From positions 1 through 64,000 of the forward strand of contig JADMKK010000038.1 in the NCBI GenBank assembly GCA_015478895.1: a stretch of 64,000 bases of DNA, in the 5' to 3' direction. Each line of letters opens with the position of its first letter. Within the stretch, counting starts at the first letter, position 1. The notes beneath the pieces were generated by a model that ran no database searches, was not told the origin of the DNA, and saw nothing but the letters and a program-made list of their open reading frames with translations. Both the position numbers and the translations under genes were made by a program. Shown in pieces: positions 9,230 to 19,647 of the stretch. Source of the stretch: Comamonas sp. GTDB taxonomy: Bacteria > Pseudomonadota > Gammaproteobacteria > Burkholderiales > Burkholderiaceae_C.

Positions 9230-9349
9230 TTTTTCAGTGACAGCCTTTTCTGGGTTGTGTACATCGGTGGTGTGCTTGCCCGTGAGGGTCCAGTCCATCT
9301 GTCTATTTATTTCCTCGCTCTATCCAGAGCACATTCCCGCGCGAAACCT

Positions 9350-10132
9350 ATGAATACGGTGGATGCCAAACGGGTTCTTGAAACCGCTTTGATCTGTGCC
9401 CAGCAGCCCTTGCAGCTGAGGGATTTGCGCGCCCTATTTGATGGCAATCTGGGCAGCGATACGCTGAAGGACTTGTTGCTTGTGTTGCAGCAAGAATGGA
9501 CTGGGCGTGGTGTCGAGTTGGTACATGTAGCGTCTGGTTGGCGATTTCAAAGTCGTCCCGAAATGCGTGCCTATCTCGATAAATTGCATCCAGAAAAGCC
9601 TCCTCGCTATAGCCGGGCCGTATTGGAAACTTTGGCCATCATTGCTTACAGACAGCCTGTCACGCGAGGCGATATCGAAGATATCCGTGGTGTGACCGTC
9701 AATAGTTTGATCATCAAACAACTGGAAGATCGTGGTTGGATTGAGGAAATTGGCCATAGAGAAACAGTGGGTCGCCCAGCTTTGCTGGCAACGACGCGCC
9801 AGTTTTTGGATGACTTAGGTTTGAAATCACTCGACGAAATGCCCATGCTGGATGAGCCTGAGACGCAAGCAACCTTGTTTAGTGCGCTAGAAGCGCAGGA
9901 GACGGAAAATGACTTGTCGTTGGTGGACTCCATGCCTGAACGCGCAGAGTCTGAAGCTGTGGAGCAGGCACTGGATGCAGTACTGCTCTCTGAAAGTGCT
10001 GAAGCTGCATCTGATACTAAAACTGGAGCCGATTGGCTGGGTCAGTCGATCCTGCCATTGGAAAGAGTGCTGAAAAATCAAGCAGTTGACGCAATTATGT
10101 CGCCTGACTTGCCAAGAGCAAAAAATGCCTAA
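9350..10132 (+). CDS. scpB: Segregation and condensation protein B
   Basis: A partner of ScpA and SMC in the bacterial condensin complex. The protein contains two winged-helix domains; '[20 protein letters not shown]' and '[15 protein letters not shown]' with '[10 protein letters not shown]' are the family core. A C-terminal acidic tail of about 90 residues is less conserved. The start at 9350 ('[14 protein letters not shown]') is chosen over 9257 because homologues begin near this point and residues before it look non-coding. No strong ribosome site is visible. Neither scpA nor smc lies in the window. Confidence 0.92.
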   Translation: MNTVDAKRVLETALICAQQPLQLRDLRALFDGNLGSDTLKDLLLVLQQEWTGRGVELVHVASGWRFQSRPEMRAYLDKLHPEKPPRYSRAVLETLAIIAYRQPVTRGDIEDIRGVTVNSLIIKQLEDRGWIEEIGHRETVGRPALLATTRQFLDDLGLKSLDEMPMLDEPETQATLFSALEAQETENDLSLVDSMPERAESEAVEQALDAVLLSESAEAASDTKTGADWLGQSILPLERVLKNQAVDAIMSPDLPRAKNA

Positions 10133-10212
10133 ACAGTGTTTCTTGTTCTTTAAAAATACTTATACCCACAGCGGTTGCCACGGTGAAGAGGCGGCTGCAG
10201 AAATGGAAAATC

Positions 10213-11505
10213 ATGACAAAAAATAACAACCAGCCCCGCCGCGCGCCGCGTGCTTTTGATGGCCGCAAGGCCAACCAGCGTCCAGCCTCGAATAACATCG
10301 TGGCAAAGCGGTCTGCCGAAGTCGTAGCTCCTGCAGTGTCCGAGGATGAACTGGATGGGCTGGTGCAAGCACAAGCACAAGCACAAGCACAAGGCTATGA
10401 GTTTGCAGACATCATCTCTGGTGCGCTGGACGCTGCAGAAGACCAGCCTGAAGCCGAGATTACCAAGCGCGTGCTGCAGCCAGAAGCTGATTCGCCCAAG
10501 CTGCACAAGGTGTTGGCTCAAGCAGGTTTAGGCTCTCGTTTAGAGATGGAGCGGTTGATTGTCGAAGGACGGATCACAGTCAATAACGAGCCAGCACACG
10601 TGGGTCAGCGTATTAAGTTCGGCGACACGATCAAGGTCAACGGTAAGCCCATCAGCTTCCGGATTCAGCAGCCTGCCCCCCGCGTTTTGGCTTATCACAA
10701 GCCTGCAGGTGAAGTTGTGACCCTAGACGATCCACAAAATCGACCCACTGTATTTCGCAAGCTCCCTAAGTTGTTGCATGGAAAGTGGCAATCGGTAGGG
10801 CGTCTGGATCTGAACACAGAAGGCCTGCTGCTATTTACCAATTCTGGTACTTTGGCCAACAATCTGATGCACCCGCGATTTGGTTTGGAGCGTGAGTATG
10901 CTGTTCGCGTATTGGGCGCTTTGACCAAGGAAGAAAAGCAGCGTTTGCTGGACGGTGTGCAGCTGGAAGACGGCTTGGCTACCTTCGGCTCGATTGAAGA
11001 TGGCGGCGGCGAAGGTGTCAATCAATGGTATCGCGTCACCATCTCTGAAGGACGCAATCGTGAAGTGCGACGTATGTTGGAAGCCGTTGGGCATGCGGTC
11101 AGTCGCCTGATTCGTATTCGCTATGGCGCTATGTTGTTGCCACGTGGCCTTAAGCGTGGTGCGTGGATGGATCTGGATGACAGTGACGTGCGCGCGCTGA
11201 TGATGGCCTCCGGGGTGGATTTGCCTTCCGCTCGTCAGCCCATGCAGCCCAGCACGCGAAGAGAGTCCGATCGCGCAGGCTCACGTGCCAAGGCCCGTGT
11301 TTCGGCAGCCGCTGAAGCACGAGAAATGCGTGCGCGACGCAAAACGAAGTCTTCACCGAAGAAAACCAGTAATAACGATTACCAATTGCCGCAAAAGCAG
11401 CCTGATCCGTTGAAGACAGCAGTAGGCTATATCGGTCATGACAGCTTGACACGTGCTCGTGAGCAAGCCAAACGCAAAGCCAGCGCGCGCAAATCCGGGC
11501 GATAA
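10213..11505 (+). CDS. rluB: 23S rRNA pseudouridine(2605) synthase RluB
   Basis: The core consists of an S4 domain ('[20 protein letters not shown]') and an RsuA-family catalytic domain with '[16 protein letters not shown]', whose aspartate is catalytic, and '[14 protein letters not shown]'. The N-terminal 80 residues are low-complexity and include (QA)n encoded by a hexamer tandem repeat. The C-terminal 100 residues are a Lys/Arg/Ser-rich tail, common in betaproteobacterial RluB and likely to bind RNA. The start is uncertain: ATG 10213 ('MTKNNN') is used, with GTG 10183 as alternative. Confidence 0.93.
   Translation: MTKNNNQPRRAPRAFDGRKANQRPASNNIVAKRSAEVVAPAVSEDELDGLVQAQAQAQAQGYEFADIISGALDAAEDQPEAEITKRVLQPEADSPKLHKVLAQAGLGSRLEMERLIVEGRITVNNEPAHVGQRIKFGDTIKVNGKPISFRIQQPAPRVLAYHKPAGEVVTLDDPQNRPTVFRKLPKLLHGKWQSVGRLDLNTEGLLLFTNSGTLANNLMHPRFGLEREYAVRVLGALTKEEKQRLLDGVQLEDGLATFGSIEDGGGEGVNQWYRVTISEGRNREVRRMLEAVGHAVSRLIRIRYGAMLLPRGLKRGAWMDLDDSDVRALMMASGVDLPSARQPMQPSTRRESDRAGSRAKARVSAAAEAREMRARRKTKSSPKKTSNNDYQLPQKQPDPLKTAVGYIGHDSLTRAREQAKRKASARKSGR
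10364..10392 (+). repeat. Hexamer tandem repeat inside rluB
   Basis: About four and a half copies of 'gcacaa' in a row encode an alternating Gln-Ala run. The unit is a multiple of three, so copy-number changes would lengthen or shorten the linker without shifting the frame. Confidence 0.85.
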
Positions 11506-11565
11506 CCTGCGAGGGTGCATCACCACTGGCTTTTAGGGTTGGTGCTGCGCCGCTAGAATCAAGGG

Positions 11566-11584
11566 TTTTGCCGAGTCGGCAAAA
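11566..11584. other. Palindrome upstream of ndk
   Basis: TTTTGCCGA-G-TCGGCAAAA is a perfect 19-base inverted repeat, 27 bases before the ndk start. Read on the minus strand it ends in a T run and could terminate; on the plus strand it could be an operator or an mRNA hairpin. Confidence 0.6.
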
Positions 11585-11611
11585 AATACACATATTCATT
11601 AGGAACACCAA

Positions 11612-12037
11612 ATGGCAATCGAACGCACACTCTCCATCATCAAGCCTGACGCAGTTGCAAAGAACGTGATCGGTCAGATCTACAGCCGTTTCGAAAACGC
11701 TGGCTTGAAGATCGCCGCCGCTAAGCTGGTGCACCTGTCGCGCGCTGACGCAGAGCAGTTCTACGCTGTGCACGCTGCACGTCCTTTCTTCAAGGACCTG
11801 GTTGAATTCATGATCTCCGGCCCTGTGATGATCACAGCGCTGGAAGGCGAAAACGCCATTCTGAAGAACCGCGAACTGATGGGCGCTACTGATCCTAAAA
11901 AGGCTGAAGCTGGCACCATCCGTGCTGACTTTGCTGACAGCATTGACGCCAACGCTGTACACGGTTCCGACGCTGCTGAAACAGCGGCGGTTGAAATCGC
12001 TTTCTTCTTCCCTGGCATGAACGTCTACGCACGTTAA
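11612..12037 (+). CDS. ndk: Nucleoside diphosphate kinase
   Basis: It balances nucleoside triphosphate pools by transferring the gamma phosphate through a phosphohistidine. The active-site motif 'NAVHGSDA' holds that histidine, and the N-terminus '[15 protein letters not shown]' is diagnostic. Length 141 is exact for the family. It lies between rluB and rlmN; 91 bases separate it from rlmN. Confidence 0.98.
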   Translation: MAIERTLSIIKPDAVAKNVIGQIYSRFENAGLKIAAAKLVHLSRADAEQFYAVHAARPFFKDLVEFMISGPVMITALEGENAILKNRELMGATDPKKAEAGTIRADFADSIDANAVHGSDAAETAAVEIAFFFPGMNVYAR

Positions 12038-12128
12038 TTCCATGAATCCCATGCTGGCCGTGCTTGCTGTAACGGCGGCACTCCATGCATGGGAGTGTCG
12101 CCCTGTAAGTGGTCTGGGGTAAAAGTAT

Positions 12129-13250
12129 ATGACCACGAATTTATTGAATTTTGATCTCCCCGGCCTTGTCGCATTTTGTGAAGGATTGGGCGAGAAGCGT
12201 TTTCGAGCTACGCAACTGTTCCGCTGGATTCACCAGCGCGGAGCCAGCGATTTTGACCAGATGACCGATCTGGCCAAGTCCTTGCGTGAAAAGCTCAAGG
12301 GCAATGCCTGTATTGAAGGCTTGTCTGTTATTTCCCAACATGAATCGAAAGACGGCACGATCAAGTGGCTGTTCGATGTGGGTGATAGCAATGCGGTAGA
12401 AGCCGTATTTATTCCCGAAGATGATCGCGGCACTTTGTGCGTGTCCTCGCAGGCCGGTTGTGCTGTAGGGTGCCGTTTTTGCTCCACGGGCCATCAAGGT
12501 TTTAGCCGCAACCTGACAACAGGCGAAATCTTGGCACAGCTGTGGTTTGCCGAGCATTTCTTGCGCAAGCACCTGAATAAAGAAGATCGTGTCATCACCA
12601 ACGTGGTGATGATGGGTATGGGGGAGCCCATGCAAAACTATTCAGCCTTGGTGCCTGCGCTGCGCACCATGCTCGATGACCATGCCTATGGTTTGTCGCG
12701 CCGCCGTGTGACGGTATCTACCTCGGGCGTTGTGCCGATGATGGATCGCCTGGCACAAGACTGCGCCGTTGCTTTGGCCGTTTCGCTGCACGCGCCCAAT
12801 GATCCCTTGCGCGAAAACCTAGTGCCTCTGAATAAAAAATATCCGCTTGAAGAGTTGATGCAGGCGTGCGTGCGCTACTTGGAATTTGCTCCGCGTGATT
12901 TCATTACCTTTGAGTACTGCATGCTGGACGGCGTCAACGATCAGCCTGAGCATGCGCAGCAGCTGATTCAATTGATCCGTTCGCACGGTAATGGCAAGCC
13001 TTGGTGCAAGCTGAACCTGATTCCTTTCAATCCGTTTCCAGCCTCTGGCTTGCTGCGCTCTTCGAATGCTGCAGTCTCTGCCTTTGCCAAAATTTTGAGC
13101 GATGCAGGCATTGTGACCACCGTGCGCAAAACACGGGGCGATGACATCGATGCTGCGTGCGGGCAGTTGGCGGGAGATGTGAAAGATCGCACGAAGGCGG
13201 CAGAACGTATGGCAAAGCAACGTACCATACCGTTGATACCCATTCGCTAG
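12129..13250 (+). CDS. rlmN: Dual-specificity RNA methyltransferase RlmN (radical SAM)
   Basis: It methylates C2 of A2503 in 23S rRNA and A37 of some tRNAs. The radical-SAM cluster motif is '[11 protein letters not shown]' (C-x3-C-x2-C). '[10 protein letters not shown]' and '[13 protein letters not shown]' follow, and the methyl-carrying cysteine is expected in '[14 protein letters not shown]'. 373 residues is typical. The ndk-rlmN-pilW-rodZ-ispG-hisS-yfgM-bamB-der order that starts here is the familiar betaproteobacterial cluster. Confidence 0.97.
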   Translation: MTTNLLNFDLPGLVAFCEGLGEKRFRATQLFRWIHQRGASDFDQMTDLAKSLREKLKGNACIEGLSVISQHESKDGTIKWLFDVGDSNAVEAVFIPEDDRGTLCVSSQAGCAVGCRFCSTGHQGFSRNLTTGEILAQLWFAEHFLRKHLNKEDRVITNVVMMGMGEPMQNYSALVPALRTMLDDHAYGLSRRRVTVSTSGVVPMMDRLAQDCAVALAVSLHAPNDPLRENLVPLNKKYPLEELMQACVRYLEFAPRDFITFEYCMLDGVNDQPEHAQQLIQLIRSHGNGKPWCKLNLIPFNPFPASGLLRSSNAAVSAFAKILSDAGIVTTVRKTRGDDIDAACGQLAGDVKDRTKAAERMAKQRTIPLIPIR

Positions 13251-13279
13251 ACCTCCAACTCTTTATCTTCAGGATGTGC

Positions 13280-14107
13280 ATGCCAGCTTTACCGATGCCC
13301 CTAATGCCAATGATGAGCAAAGCCCGCAGGGCTTTTTGGGGTTGGGCAGCAGCATGCACGTTGGTGGGTTGTGCGACTTCCGCGCAGATCAAGCCTGAGG
13401 ATATTCCGGGTTCTGCGGCAGAGACGGAAGTGCATCGCCTGGCCAAAACTCGACTGCAACTGGCTGCTTTGCATTTCGAAGAAGGTCGTATTGAAGTCGC
13501 CATGGGAGAGGTTGCCCAAGCGTTGCAAGCCTATCCGCGCTATGTGGATGCTTTCAATTTGAAGGGCTGGATGCATTTGAGTCAGCGCGATTACCAGGCG
13601 GCCAACGATAGCTTTGCGCACGCGCTGGCCTTGCGCCCCAATGATGCGGACACGCTCTATAACCTGGGTTGGCTGAATTGCCAGCAAAAGAAATTTGCAG
13701 AGGCAGATCGTCAATTGACTGCTTCATTAGAGGCTCCGAGGGCGAATGGGGCAAGCAATGTGCGGACATGGCTTGCCAAGGGAGTTTGCTTGCGCCAAGC
13801 CGGAGCGTTGGAGCAAGCGCTTATCGCCTTAAAGAAAGCACATGAAATAGAGCCTGGCAATCCGATGATTGCTTATAGCTTTTCCGAAGTTCTGTTTGCC
13901 CAAGGCCAAATTGAGCGCGCACGTTTTTATGTGCGGCGCATCAATAATGGCCAGTGGGCATCTGCAGAATCACTGTGGCTGGGCATCAAGGTAGAGCGCC
14001 GTTTGGGCGATATCGTGGCGATGCGACAGTTGGCTGATCAATTGAATAAGCGATTCCCAAATTCCAAGGAATGGCAACGGTTTGAGCGGGGAGCGTTTGA
14101 TGAGTGA
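13280..14107 (+). CDS. pilW: Type IV pilus biogenesis/stability lipoprotein PilW (PilF)
   Basis: A TPR lipoprotein that guides PilQ secretin assembly in the outer membrane. A signal peptide with lipobox 'LVGC' is followed by at least four TPR-like helix pairs ('ALQAYPRYVDAFNLKGWMHL', 'ALALRPNDADTLYNLGWL'). The ORF track extends back into rlmN. The real start must lie after 13250, and ATG 13280 has AGGA five bases upstream (ATG 13274 is the alternative). Its end overlaps the next gene by eight bases. Confidence 0.9.
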   Translation: MPALPMPLMPMMSKARRAFWGWAAACTLVGCATSAQIKPEDIPGSAAETEVHRLAKTRLQLAALHFEEGRIEVAMGEVAQALQAYPRYVDAFNLKGWMHLSQRDYQAANDSFAHALALRPNDADTLYNLGWLNCQQKKFAEADRQLTASLEAPRANGASNVRTWLAKGVCLRQAGALEQALIALKKAHEIEPGNPMIAYSFSEVLFAQGQIERARFYVRRINNGQWASAESLWLGIKVERRLGDIVAMRQLADQLNKRFPNSKEWQRFERGAFDE

Positions 14108-15080
14108 AGTGGAAGTAGGTAGCGTACAGCAACAATCCAACGAGCGTTGTGCGAGCGCTGGACTCATGCTGCGTGAGGCGCGCGAGTCTCGGCAAGTTTC
14201 AATCCAGATGTTGGCTTCTTCGCTGAAAGTGCCTGTCGTCAAGCTGCAAGCGCTGGAAGATGGGCATTGGGATGAGTATACCGATCTGGTGTTTACACGT
14301 GCATTGGCGCAGAGCGTGTGTCGCATTCTTCAGATTGAGTCGGCGCCCATTATGGAGTTGTTGCCAAAGGCTGGCGCAGCCAGACTGTCGACCAACCCTG
14401 AAGGGATCAATACGCCTTTCAAAGACAAAACGCTGCGCTCTTCCATGTCCTCCAGCTCTGAAGGCAGTGGGGGAAATATCGCTAAGTTACTGGCGGTTTT
14501 GCTGATTACCGCAGCGGGCGCTGCTGCTCTGTATTTTTTGCCGCAATGGCAAGCAGAGGGCGATAGTGAGAGCACTGTCGGCGCTGTACCAGGCAGCGCT
14601 GATTTCCCCGTGGCATTGCCCGAGCCTCTGGTGATGGCTGCGCCGGCCCCGGCCATTGAAGCTGCTTCGGTTACCACAGTTGCGCCTGGGACATTGCCTT
14701 CCAGCACTGCTGTAGCACCAACGAGCGACGCTGTGCTTGCAACTACTGCAGGCGCGACCACCGCTGCAACCACGCCCCCTACGGCGGCGCCCGTTTTGGC
14801 AAAGCCTGCGGAACAGGCCGCAGTCGTCAGTGGTAATGCACAGCCCGTATTGCGTTTTACTGCTACAGGCGAATCTTGGGTGCAAGTGCGCAATGCACAG
14901 CAGCAAGTGGTAATGGAGAAAATTTTGAAGGCTGGCGACGTCTATGAAGGGACAGCCGCTGGCCGACCACTCCAAGTGGTGATCGGTAACGCCGATTTCA
15001 CGCGGTTGGAGATTGATGGCGCTGCATGGGATTTGGCCGCAAGGGCCAAAAATAATGTGGCCCGATTCGAGGTGAAGTAA
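14100..15080 (+). CDS. rodZ: RodZ-like cytoskeletal membrane protein (HTH - TM - DUF4115)
   Basis: The order of parts is that of RodZ, which links MreB to the cell-wall machinery. A Cro/CI-type helix-turn-helix lies at about residues 20-90 ('LREARESRQVSIQMLASSLK'). One membrane helix follows at about 125-147 ('IAKLLAVLLITAAGAAALYF'), then an Ala/Pro/Thr-rich periplasmic linker and a C-terminal beta domain ('FTATGESWVQVRNAQQQVV'). The ATG at 14100 overlaps the end of pilW and has GGGGAG upstream. Position directly before ispG is standard for this gene. Confidence 0.88.
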   Translation: MSEVEVGSVQQQSNERCASAGLMLREARESRQVSIQMLASSLKVPVVKLQALEDGHWDEYTDLVFTRALAQSVCRILQIESAPIMELLPKAGAARLSTNPEGINTPFKDKTLRSSMSSSSEGSGGNIAKLLAVLLITAAGAAALYFLPQWQAEGDSESTVGAVPGSADFPVALPEPLVMAAPAPAIEAASVTTVAPGTLPSSTAVAPTSDAVLATTAGATTAATTPPTAAPVLAKPAEQAAVVSGNAQPVLRFTATGESWVQVRNAQQQVVMEKILKAGDVYEGTAAGRPLQVVIGNADFTRLEIDGAAWDLAARAKNNVARFEVK

Positions 15081-15083
15081 CCA

Positions 15084-16355
15084 GTGTCTGACAACACATT
15101 CTCAGCGTCGCCCATCGCGATCGCCGCCCCGTTGCCACGCAAGAGCCGTCAGGCTCGCGTGGTGTGGCGCAACAACATTGTCACCGTCGGGGGCGATGCG
15201 CCCGTGCGCGTGCAGTCCATGACCAATACCGACACGGTTGCTGCGGTGGAAACCGCCATCCAGGTACGCCAGCTGGCGCAAGCCGGCTCGGAGATGGTGC
15301 GTATTACCGTGAACACGCCGGAGGCAGCGGCGGCTGTGCCTTATATCCGTGAGCAGTTGGACCGCATGGGCGAGTACGTGCCGCTGGTGGGTGACTTTCA
15401 CTACAACGGCCACCGCTTGCTGACCGACTACCCCGATTGCGCGCAGGCGCTGTCCAAGTACCGCATCAACCCCGGCAACGTGGGCAAGGGCGACAAAAAA
15501 GACAAGCAATTCGGCCAGATGATCGAAATTGCGGCCAAGTACGACAAGGCCGTGCGCATTGGCGTGAACTGGGGCTCGCTCGATCAAGAGATCATGGCCC
15601 AGTTGATGGATCAGAATTCCTTGCGCAGTCAGCCCTGGGAAACGCGCCAAGTCATGTATGAGGCGCTGATTACCTCCGCCATTGGTTCGGCCAAGCTGGC
15701 TGAATCGATCGGCTTGAACCCCGACAACATCATCTTGTCGTGCAAGGTCAGCGGTGTGCAGGATTTGATTTCGGTCTACCGCGCTTTGGCGCAGCGCTGC
15801 GACTACGCGCTGCACCTGGGCTTGACCGAAGCCGGTATGGCCACCAAGGGCACGGTGGCGTCCACCGCCGCACTGTCGGTGCTGCTGCAAGAAGGCATTG
15901 GCGACACCATCCGCGTCTCGCTCACGCCGCTGCCCGGCGAAGCGCGCACACAAGAAGTGGTGGTGGCTTCGGAGGTTTTGCAAAGCCTGGGGCTGCGCGT
16001 GTTTGTGCCCAGTGTGACGGCCTGCCCAGGTTGTGGCCGCACCACCAGCACCACATTCCAGGAGCTGGCCAAGCAGATCGATGACTACCTGCGCGGGCAG
16101 ATGCCTGTGTGGCGCATGCAATACCCCGGTGTTGAAGCCATGAAAGTGGCGGTGATGGGCTGCATCGTCAATGGCCCCGGCGAGAGCAAGCATGCCGACA
16201 TTGGCATTAGCCTGCCTGGTAATGGCGAAGCGCCAGCGGCCCCTGTCTTTATCGATGGCGAAAAGGCCATGACGCTGCGCGGCGAGGGTATTGCCACGGA
16301 GTTCCAAGCGATTGTGGAGTCCTACGTGCAAAGTCGCTGGGGTGCTAAAAGCTAA
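15084..16355 (+). CDS. ispG: 4-hydroxy-3-methylbut-2-enyl diphosphate synthase (IspG/GcpE)
   Basis: It catalyses the penultimate step of the MEP isoprenoid pathway using a [4Fe-4S] cluster. The cluster cysteines are visible in '[11 protein letters not shown]' and '[11 protein letters not shown]'. The N-terminus has '[11 protein letters not shown]'. The start is GTG at 15084, three bases after rodZ. 423 residues matches the betaproteobacterial form. ispG and hisS use noticeably more G/C-ending codons than pilW, rodZ or yfgM around them; this is a visual impression, not a measurement. Confidence 0.97.
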   Translation: MSDNTFSASPIAIAAPLPRKSRQARVVWRNNIVTVGGDAPVRVQSMTNTDTVAAVETAIQVRQLAQAGSEMVRITVNTPEAAAAVPYIREQLDRMGEYVPLVGDFHYNGHRLLTDYPDCAQALSKYRINPGNVGKGDKKDKQFGQMIEIAAKYDKAVRIGVNWGSLDQEIMAQLMDQNSLRSQPWETRQVMYEALITSAIGSAKLAESIGLNPDNIILSCKVSGVQDLISVYRALAQRCDYALHLGLTEAGMATKGTVASTAALSVLLQEGIGDTIRVSLTPLPGEARTQEVVVASEVLQSLGLRVFVPSVTACPGCGRTTSTTFQELAKQIDDYLRGQMPVWRMQYPGVEAMKVAVMGCIVNGPGESKHADIGISLPGNGEAPAAPVFIDGEKAMTLRGEGIATEFQAIVESYVQSRWGAKS

Positions 16356-16367
16356 AACGATAGCTGC

Positions 16368-16437
16368 ATGCCGTGGTTAAACCTAGCTTTCAAATAGAAA
16401 ACATATGGAAAGCTAGTAAAACCAAGGGCATGGTGCT
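16368..16437. repeat. Long imperfect inverted repeat before hisS
   Basis: The left arm 'gcatgccgtggtt...ctagctttc' and the right arm 'gaaagctag...aaccaagggcatgg' pair over about 25 positions with a few mismatches around a central 'aaatagaaaacatat'. It occupies most of the ispG-hisS gap. It begins with 'gatagctgc' like the dispersed intergenic repeat but differs in the centre. Confidence 0.6.
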
Positions 16438-16476
16438 CACTTTTCATAAGCGCTGAATTTTCTAGAGATTTCTCAA

Positions 16477-17772
16477 GTGGCAAAGACCGACAAACTCTCC
16501 GCCGTCAAAGGCATGAATGACATCCTCCCCGGCGAGTCCGCCCGCTGGGAATGGCTGGAAGCGCAAGTGCGCGACCTGATGGGCCGCTTTGCCTACCGCA
16601 ATGTGCGCACGCCCATCGTGGAGCACACGCAGTTGTTTGTGCGCGGCATTGGCGAGGTGACTGACATCGTCGAAAAGGAAATGTATTCCTTTGAAGACAA
16701 GCTCAATGGCGAGCGCCTGACGCTGCGCCCTGAAGGCACGGCCAGCCTGGTGCGCGCCACCATCGAAAACAATTTGCTGTACGACGGCGGCAAGCGCATG
16801 TGGTACATCGGCCCCATGTTCCGCCACGAGCGCCCGCAGCGCGGCCGCTACCGCCAGTTCCACCAGATCGGTGCCGAGGCCATGGGCTTTGCCGGCCCCG
16901 ATGTCGATGCCGAATTGATCTTGCTGGCTGTGGCGCTGTGGAAGCGCCTGGGCCTGACACAGTGGCGCCTGGAAATCAACAGTCTGGGCCAACCCGATGA
17001 GCGCCAAGCGCACCGCGCAGCGCTGATTGCCTACCTGGAGCAGCATACCGAGGTGATGGATGAGGAAGCCAAGCGCCGCATGTACAGCAACCCGCTGCGC
17101 GTGCTGGACACCAAGAACCCTGCGATGCAGGACATGGTCAACGCCGCGCCCCAGTTGCTGGACTATCTGGGCGAGGCCTCTTTGGCGCACTTCAATGGCC
17201 TCAAAGCCATTCTGGATGCCAACGAGGTGCCATGGACGGTCAACCCCCGTCTGGTGCGCGGTCTGGATTACTACAACCTGTCAGTCTTCGAATTCGTCAC
17301 CGATTTATTGGGCTCGCAAGGCACGATTTGTGCCGGTGGCCGCTACGACTATCTGATCGAGCAAGTGGGCGGCAAGCCCGCACCGGCCGTGGGCTGGGCG
17401 CTGGGTGTGGAACGTGTGCTGGAGCTGGTCAAAGAGCTGGGCACTGAAATTCCTGAGCAAACGTTGGATGTGTACGCCATCGTGCCGGATGTAGCCGCCA
17501 TGCCTGTGGTGCTGCGCACCCTCACGCAACTGCGTGAGGCCGGTATTCGCGCACAAATGCACACCGCAGGCGCAGAAGGCATGGGTTCCATGAAGTCGCA
17601 GTTCAAAAAGGCCGATGCCTCGGGTGCACGCTTTGGTTTGATCTTTGGTGCTGATGAGCTGGCACAAGGCAAAGTGACTGTGAAATCACTGCGCGATGGC
17701 CAAGGCGAACAAGTGCAACAAGTGCTGGCTGAAGTGGCATCTTGGGCGCACACCCTACAATCGAACGCTTAA
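16477..17772 (+). CDS. hisS: Histidyl-tRNA synthetase
   Basis: A class II aminoacyl-tRNA synthetase. '[12 protein letters not shown]' at the N-terminus, motif 2 '[16 protein letters not shown]', the histidine-A motif 'LVRGLDYYN' and '[12 protein letters not shown]' are all present in order, and an anticodon-binding domain follows. The start is GTG at 16477. 431 residues is normal. It is followed 18 bases later by yfgM, as in many proteobacteria. Confidence 0.98.
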   Translation: MAKTDKLSAVKGMNDILPGESARWEWLEAQVRDLMGRFAYRNVRTPIVEHTQLFVRGIGEVTDIVEKEMYSFEDKLNGERLTLRPEGTASLVRATIENNLLYDGGKRMWYIGPMFRHERPQRGRYRQFHQIGAEAMGFAGPDVDAELILLAVALWKRLGLTQWRLEINSLGQPDERQAHRAALIAYLEQHTEVMDEEAKRRMYSNPLRVLDTKNPAMQDMVNAAPQLLDYLGEASLAHFNGLKAILDANEVPWTVNPRLVRGLDYYNLSVFEFVTDLLGSQGTICAGGRYDYLIEQVGGKPAPAVGWALGVERVLELVKELGTEIPEQTLDVYAIVPDVAAMPVVLRTLTQLREAGIRAQMHTAGAEGMGSMKSQFKKADASGARFGLIFGADELAQGKVTVKSLRDGQGEQVQQVLAEVASWAHTLQSNA

Positions 17773-17790
17773 TTTGTAACGACACCAGAT

Positions 17791-18471
17791 ATGGCAACGC
17801 ATCTCGACCTCGAAGAACAAGAGCAACTTGACCAGATCAAGCACTTCTGGAGCAAGTGGGGCACCCCCATTACTGGCGTGGCTGTGGTGGTTATGGCCAG
17901 TTTTGCTGCATGGAATGGCTATCATTTTTGGCAGCAACGCCAGGCTTTGCAAGCGTCAGCGCTCGCTGACGCCGTGGTGGTAGCTGTCAATAGCGGCGAT
18001 AAAGCCCGCGTCACACAAGCGTTTGATGCTATCAAGGCAGATTACTCCAGCACCATTCAAGCAAGTCAGGCGGCCTTGCTGGTCGCGCAGGCTGCCGTGA
18101 ATAACGACCAACTGCCTGAAGCCAAATCTGCTTTGCAGTGGGCGGCTGAGCACAGTAAAGATGAAGGCTATCAAGCCACCGCCAAGCTGCGTATGGCAGC
18201 TGTGCTGATGGAAGAAAAAGATCTGGATGCTGCCGCAGCGGTATTGCGCGGTAGTTTTCCTGTTGAGTTCAAGGGTTTGGTCGCAGATCGTTTGGGTGAT
18301 GTTTTGCAGCAGCAAGGTCAACCGAACGAAGCTGTGACTGCTTACCAAGAAGCATGGAAGCTGCTTGCGCCGCAAGTGGACTATCGTGCGCTAGTGGGTT
18401 TTAAGCTCAACGCTTTGGGGGTAGTGACTCCTGAAACTGTTTCTGTGAATTCCTCGGAGACCAATAAGTGA
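17791..18471 (+). CDS. yfgM: YfgM-like tetratricopeptide membrane protein
   Basis: A short cytoplasmic N-terminus ('LDLEEQEQLDQIKHFWSKWG') precedes one membrane helix (about residues 23-43) and a periplasmic TPR-like helical domain. E. coli YfgM associates with the SecYEG translocon and periplasmic chaperones. The hisS-yfgM-bamB-der neighbourhood is conserved and supports the call. The end overlaps bamB by four bases (GTGA), indicating coupled translation. Confidence 0.9.
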   Translation: MATHLDLEEQEQLDQIKHFWSKWGTPITGVAVVVMASFAAWNGYHFWQQRQALQASALADAVVVAVNSGDKARVTQAFDAIKADYSSTIQASQAALLVAQAAVNNDQLPEAKSALQWAAEHSKDEGYQATAKLRMAAVLMEEKDLDAAAAVLRGSFPVEFKGLVADRLGDVLQQQGQPNEAVTAYQEAWKLLAPQVDYRALVGFKLNALGVVTPETVSVNSSETNK

Positions 18472-19634
18472 ATAACAACGCGCAACGCAATCAAGGCTCT
18501 CGTGTTTGGGTGACTGCACAACGAACTTTGTTGGCCGCCGCCATGGTGACCGCTTTGGGTGGTTGCGCGTGGTTGGGCTCCAGCAAGGCTCCTAAGCCGG
18601 CAGATTTGGGCCCTAATGTGGTCAATCTTCCCGTGCGCCAGGCTTGGACGCTGCGCGTGCCTTCGCTCAAGGACGCCTTGCGCGTTCATGTACAAGGCGA
18701 CAACGTGCTGGTGGCTTCGTCAGATGGCACGGTGGTGAGTATCAATGCTGGCAATGGCCGTGAGAACTGGCGTGCGCAAGCGGGTAAGGGCCTGCAGACT
18801 GGAGCAGGTTCTGATGGTCGATATGCAGCGGTAGTTACCACCGGTAATGAGCTGGTCGTGCTGGAAGGTGGCAACAAGCTGTGGGCCAAGAACCTCAATA
18901 CTTCTGCCTTCACTGCACCTTTGGTAGCGGGCGGACGTGTATTTGTGCTGGCTGCGGATCGTTCAGTCACTGCATTTGACGCGCAAAATGGCGCCCGTCT
19001 GTGGACGCAAAAGCGCGACGGTGAACCGCTGGTCTTGCGTCAGCAAGGTGTCTTGCAAGCGCATGGCAACACCTTGCTGGCAGGCTTGTCTGGCCGTCTG
19101 GTAGCGCTCAATCCTGATAACGGGGCCATTGAGTGGGAATCGCCATTGGCCGCTCCGCGTGGCACCAATGATGTCGAGCGCCTGGTGGATCTCGTAGGCC
19201 CTGCTAGTCGAATCGATAGCGTGGTATGCGCACGCGCATTTCAGGCTTCGGTGGGCTGTGTGGATGTTAATAGGGGGCAAACTGTCTGGGCACAAACTGC
19301 CAAAGGAGCAGTGGGAATTGATGGTGATGCAGAGTACGTGTTTGGCACCGAAAGCAACGGCATTGTGCAGGCATGGAGTCGCACGGATGGCGCAAAGCAA
19401 TGGTCGGTGGACCGTTTCCAGCACCGCAAGCTGACCGCACCTTTGGTGTTGGGTCGCTCGGTGGTAACGGGTGATGAATCAGGTTTGGTGCATATGCTGT
19501 CGCGCAATGATGGCTCGCACCTGAATCGAATGAATACAGATGGAACTGGCGTAGCTGCGGCGCCAGTGGTTGCTGCCAATACGTTGGTGGTTGTGACGCG
19601 TGGCGGGGGCATTTTCGGCTTCCGCCCGGATTGA
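18468..19634 (+). CDS. bamB: Outer-membrane assembly lipoprotein BamB
   Basis: A beta-propeller lipoprotein of the BAM complex that inserts outer-membrane proteins. A signal peptide ends in the lipobox 'LGGC'. The rest is built of repeated PQQ-like blades such as '[17 protein letters not shown]', '[15 protein letters not shown]' and '[15 protein letters not shown]'. The start is GTG at 18468, overlapping the yfgM stop. 388 residues fits the family. Confidence 0.95.
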   Translation: MNNNAQRNQGSRVWVTAQRTLLAAAMVTALGGCAWLGSSKAPKPADLGPNVVNLPVRQAWTLRVPSLKDALRVHVQGDNVLVASSDGTVVSINAGNGRENWRAQAGKGLQTGAGSDGRYAAVVTTGNELVVLEGGNKLWAKNLNTSAFTAPLVAGGRVFVLAADRSVTAFDAQNGARLWTQKRDGEPLVLRQQGVLQAHGNTLLAGLSGRLVALNPDNGAIEWESPLAAPRGTNDVERLVDLVGPASRIDSVVCARAFQASVGCVDVNRGQTVWAQTAKGAVGIDGDAEYVFGTESNGIVQAWSRTDGAKQWSVDRFQHRKLTAPLVLGRSVVTGDESGLVHMLSRNDGSHLNRMNTDGTGVAAAPVVAANTLVVVTRGGGIFGFRPD

Positions 19635-19647
19635 CAAAAATTTTCGA

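Noticed and set aside
11150-12136. 328-residue minus-strand ORF
   Set aside because: It lies opposite the end of rluB and all of ndk, both certain; its translation shows no domain and is a shadow frame.
15102-16331. 409-residue minus-strand ORF
   Set aside because: Exact shadow of ispG; rich in His/Gln/Arg as expected of an antisense frame in G/C-rich codons.
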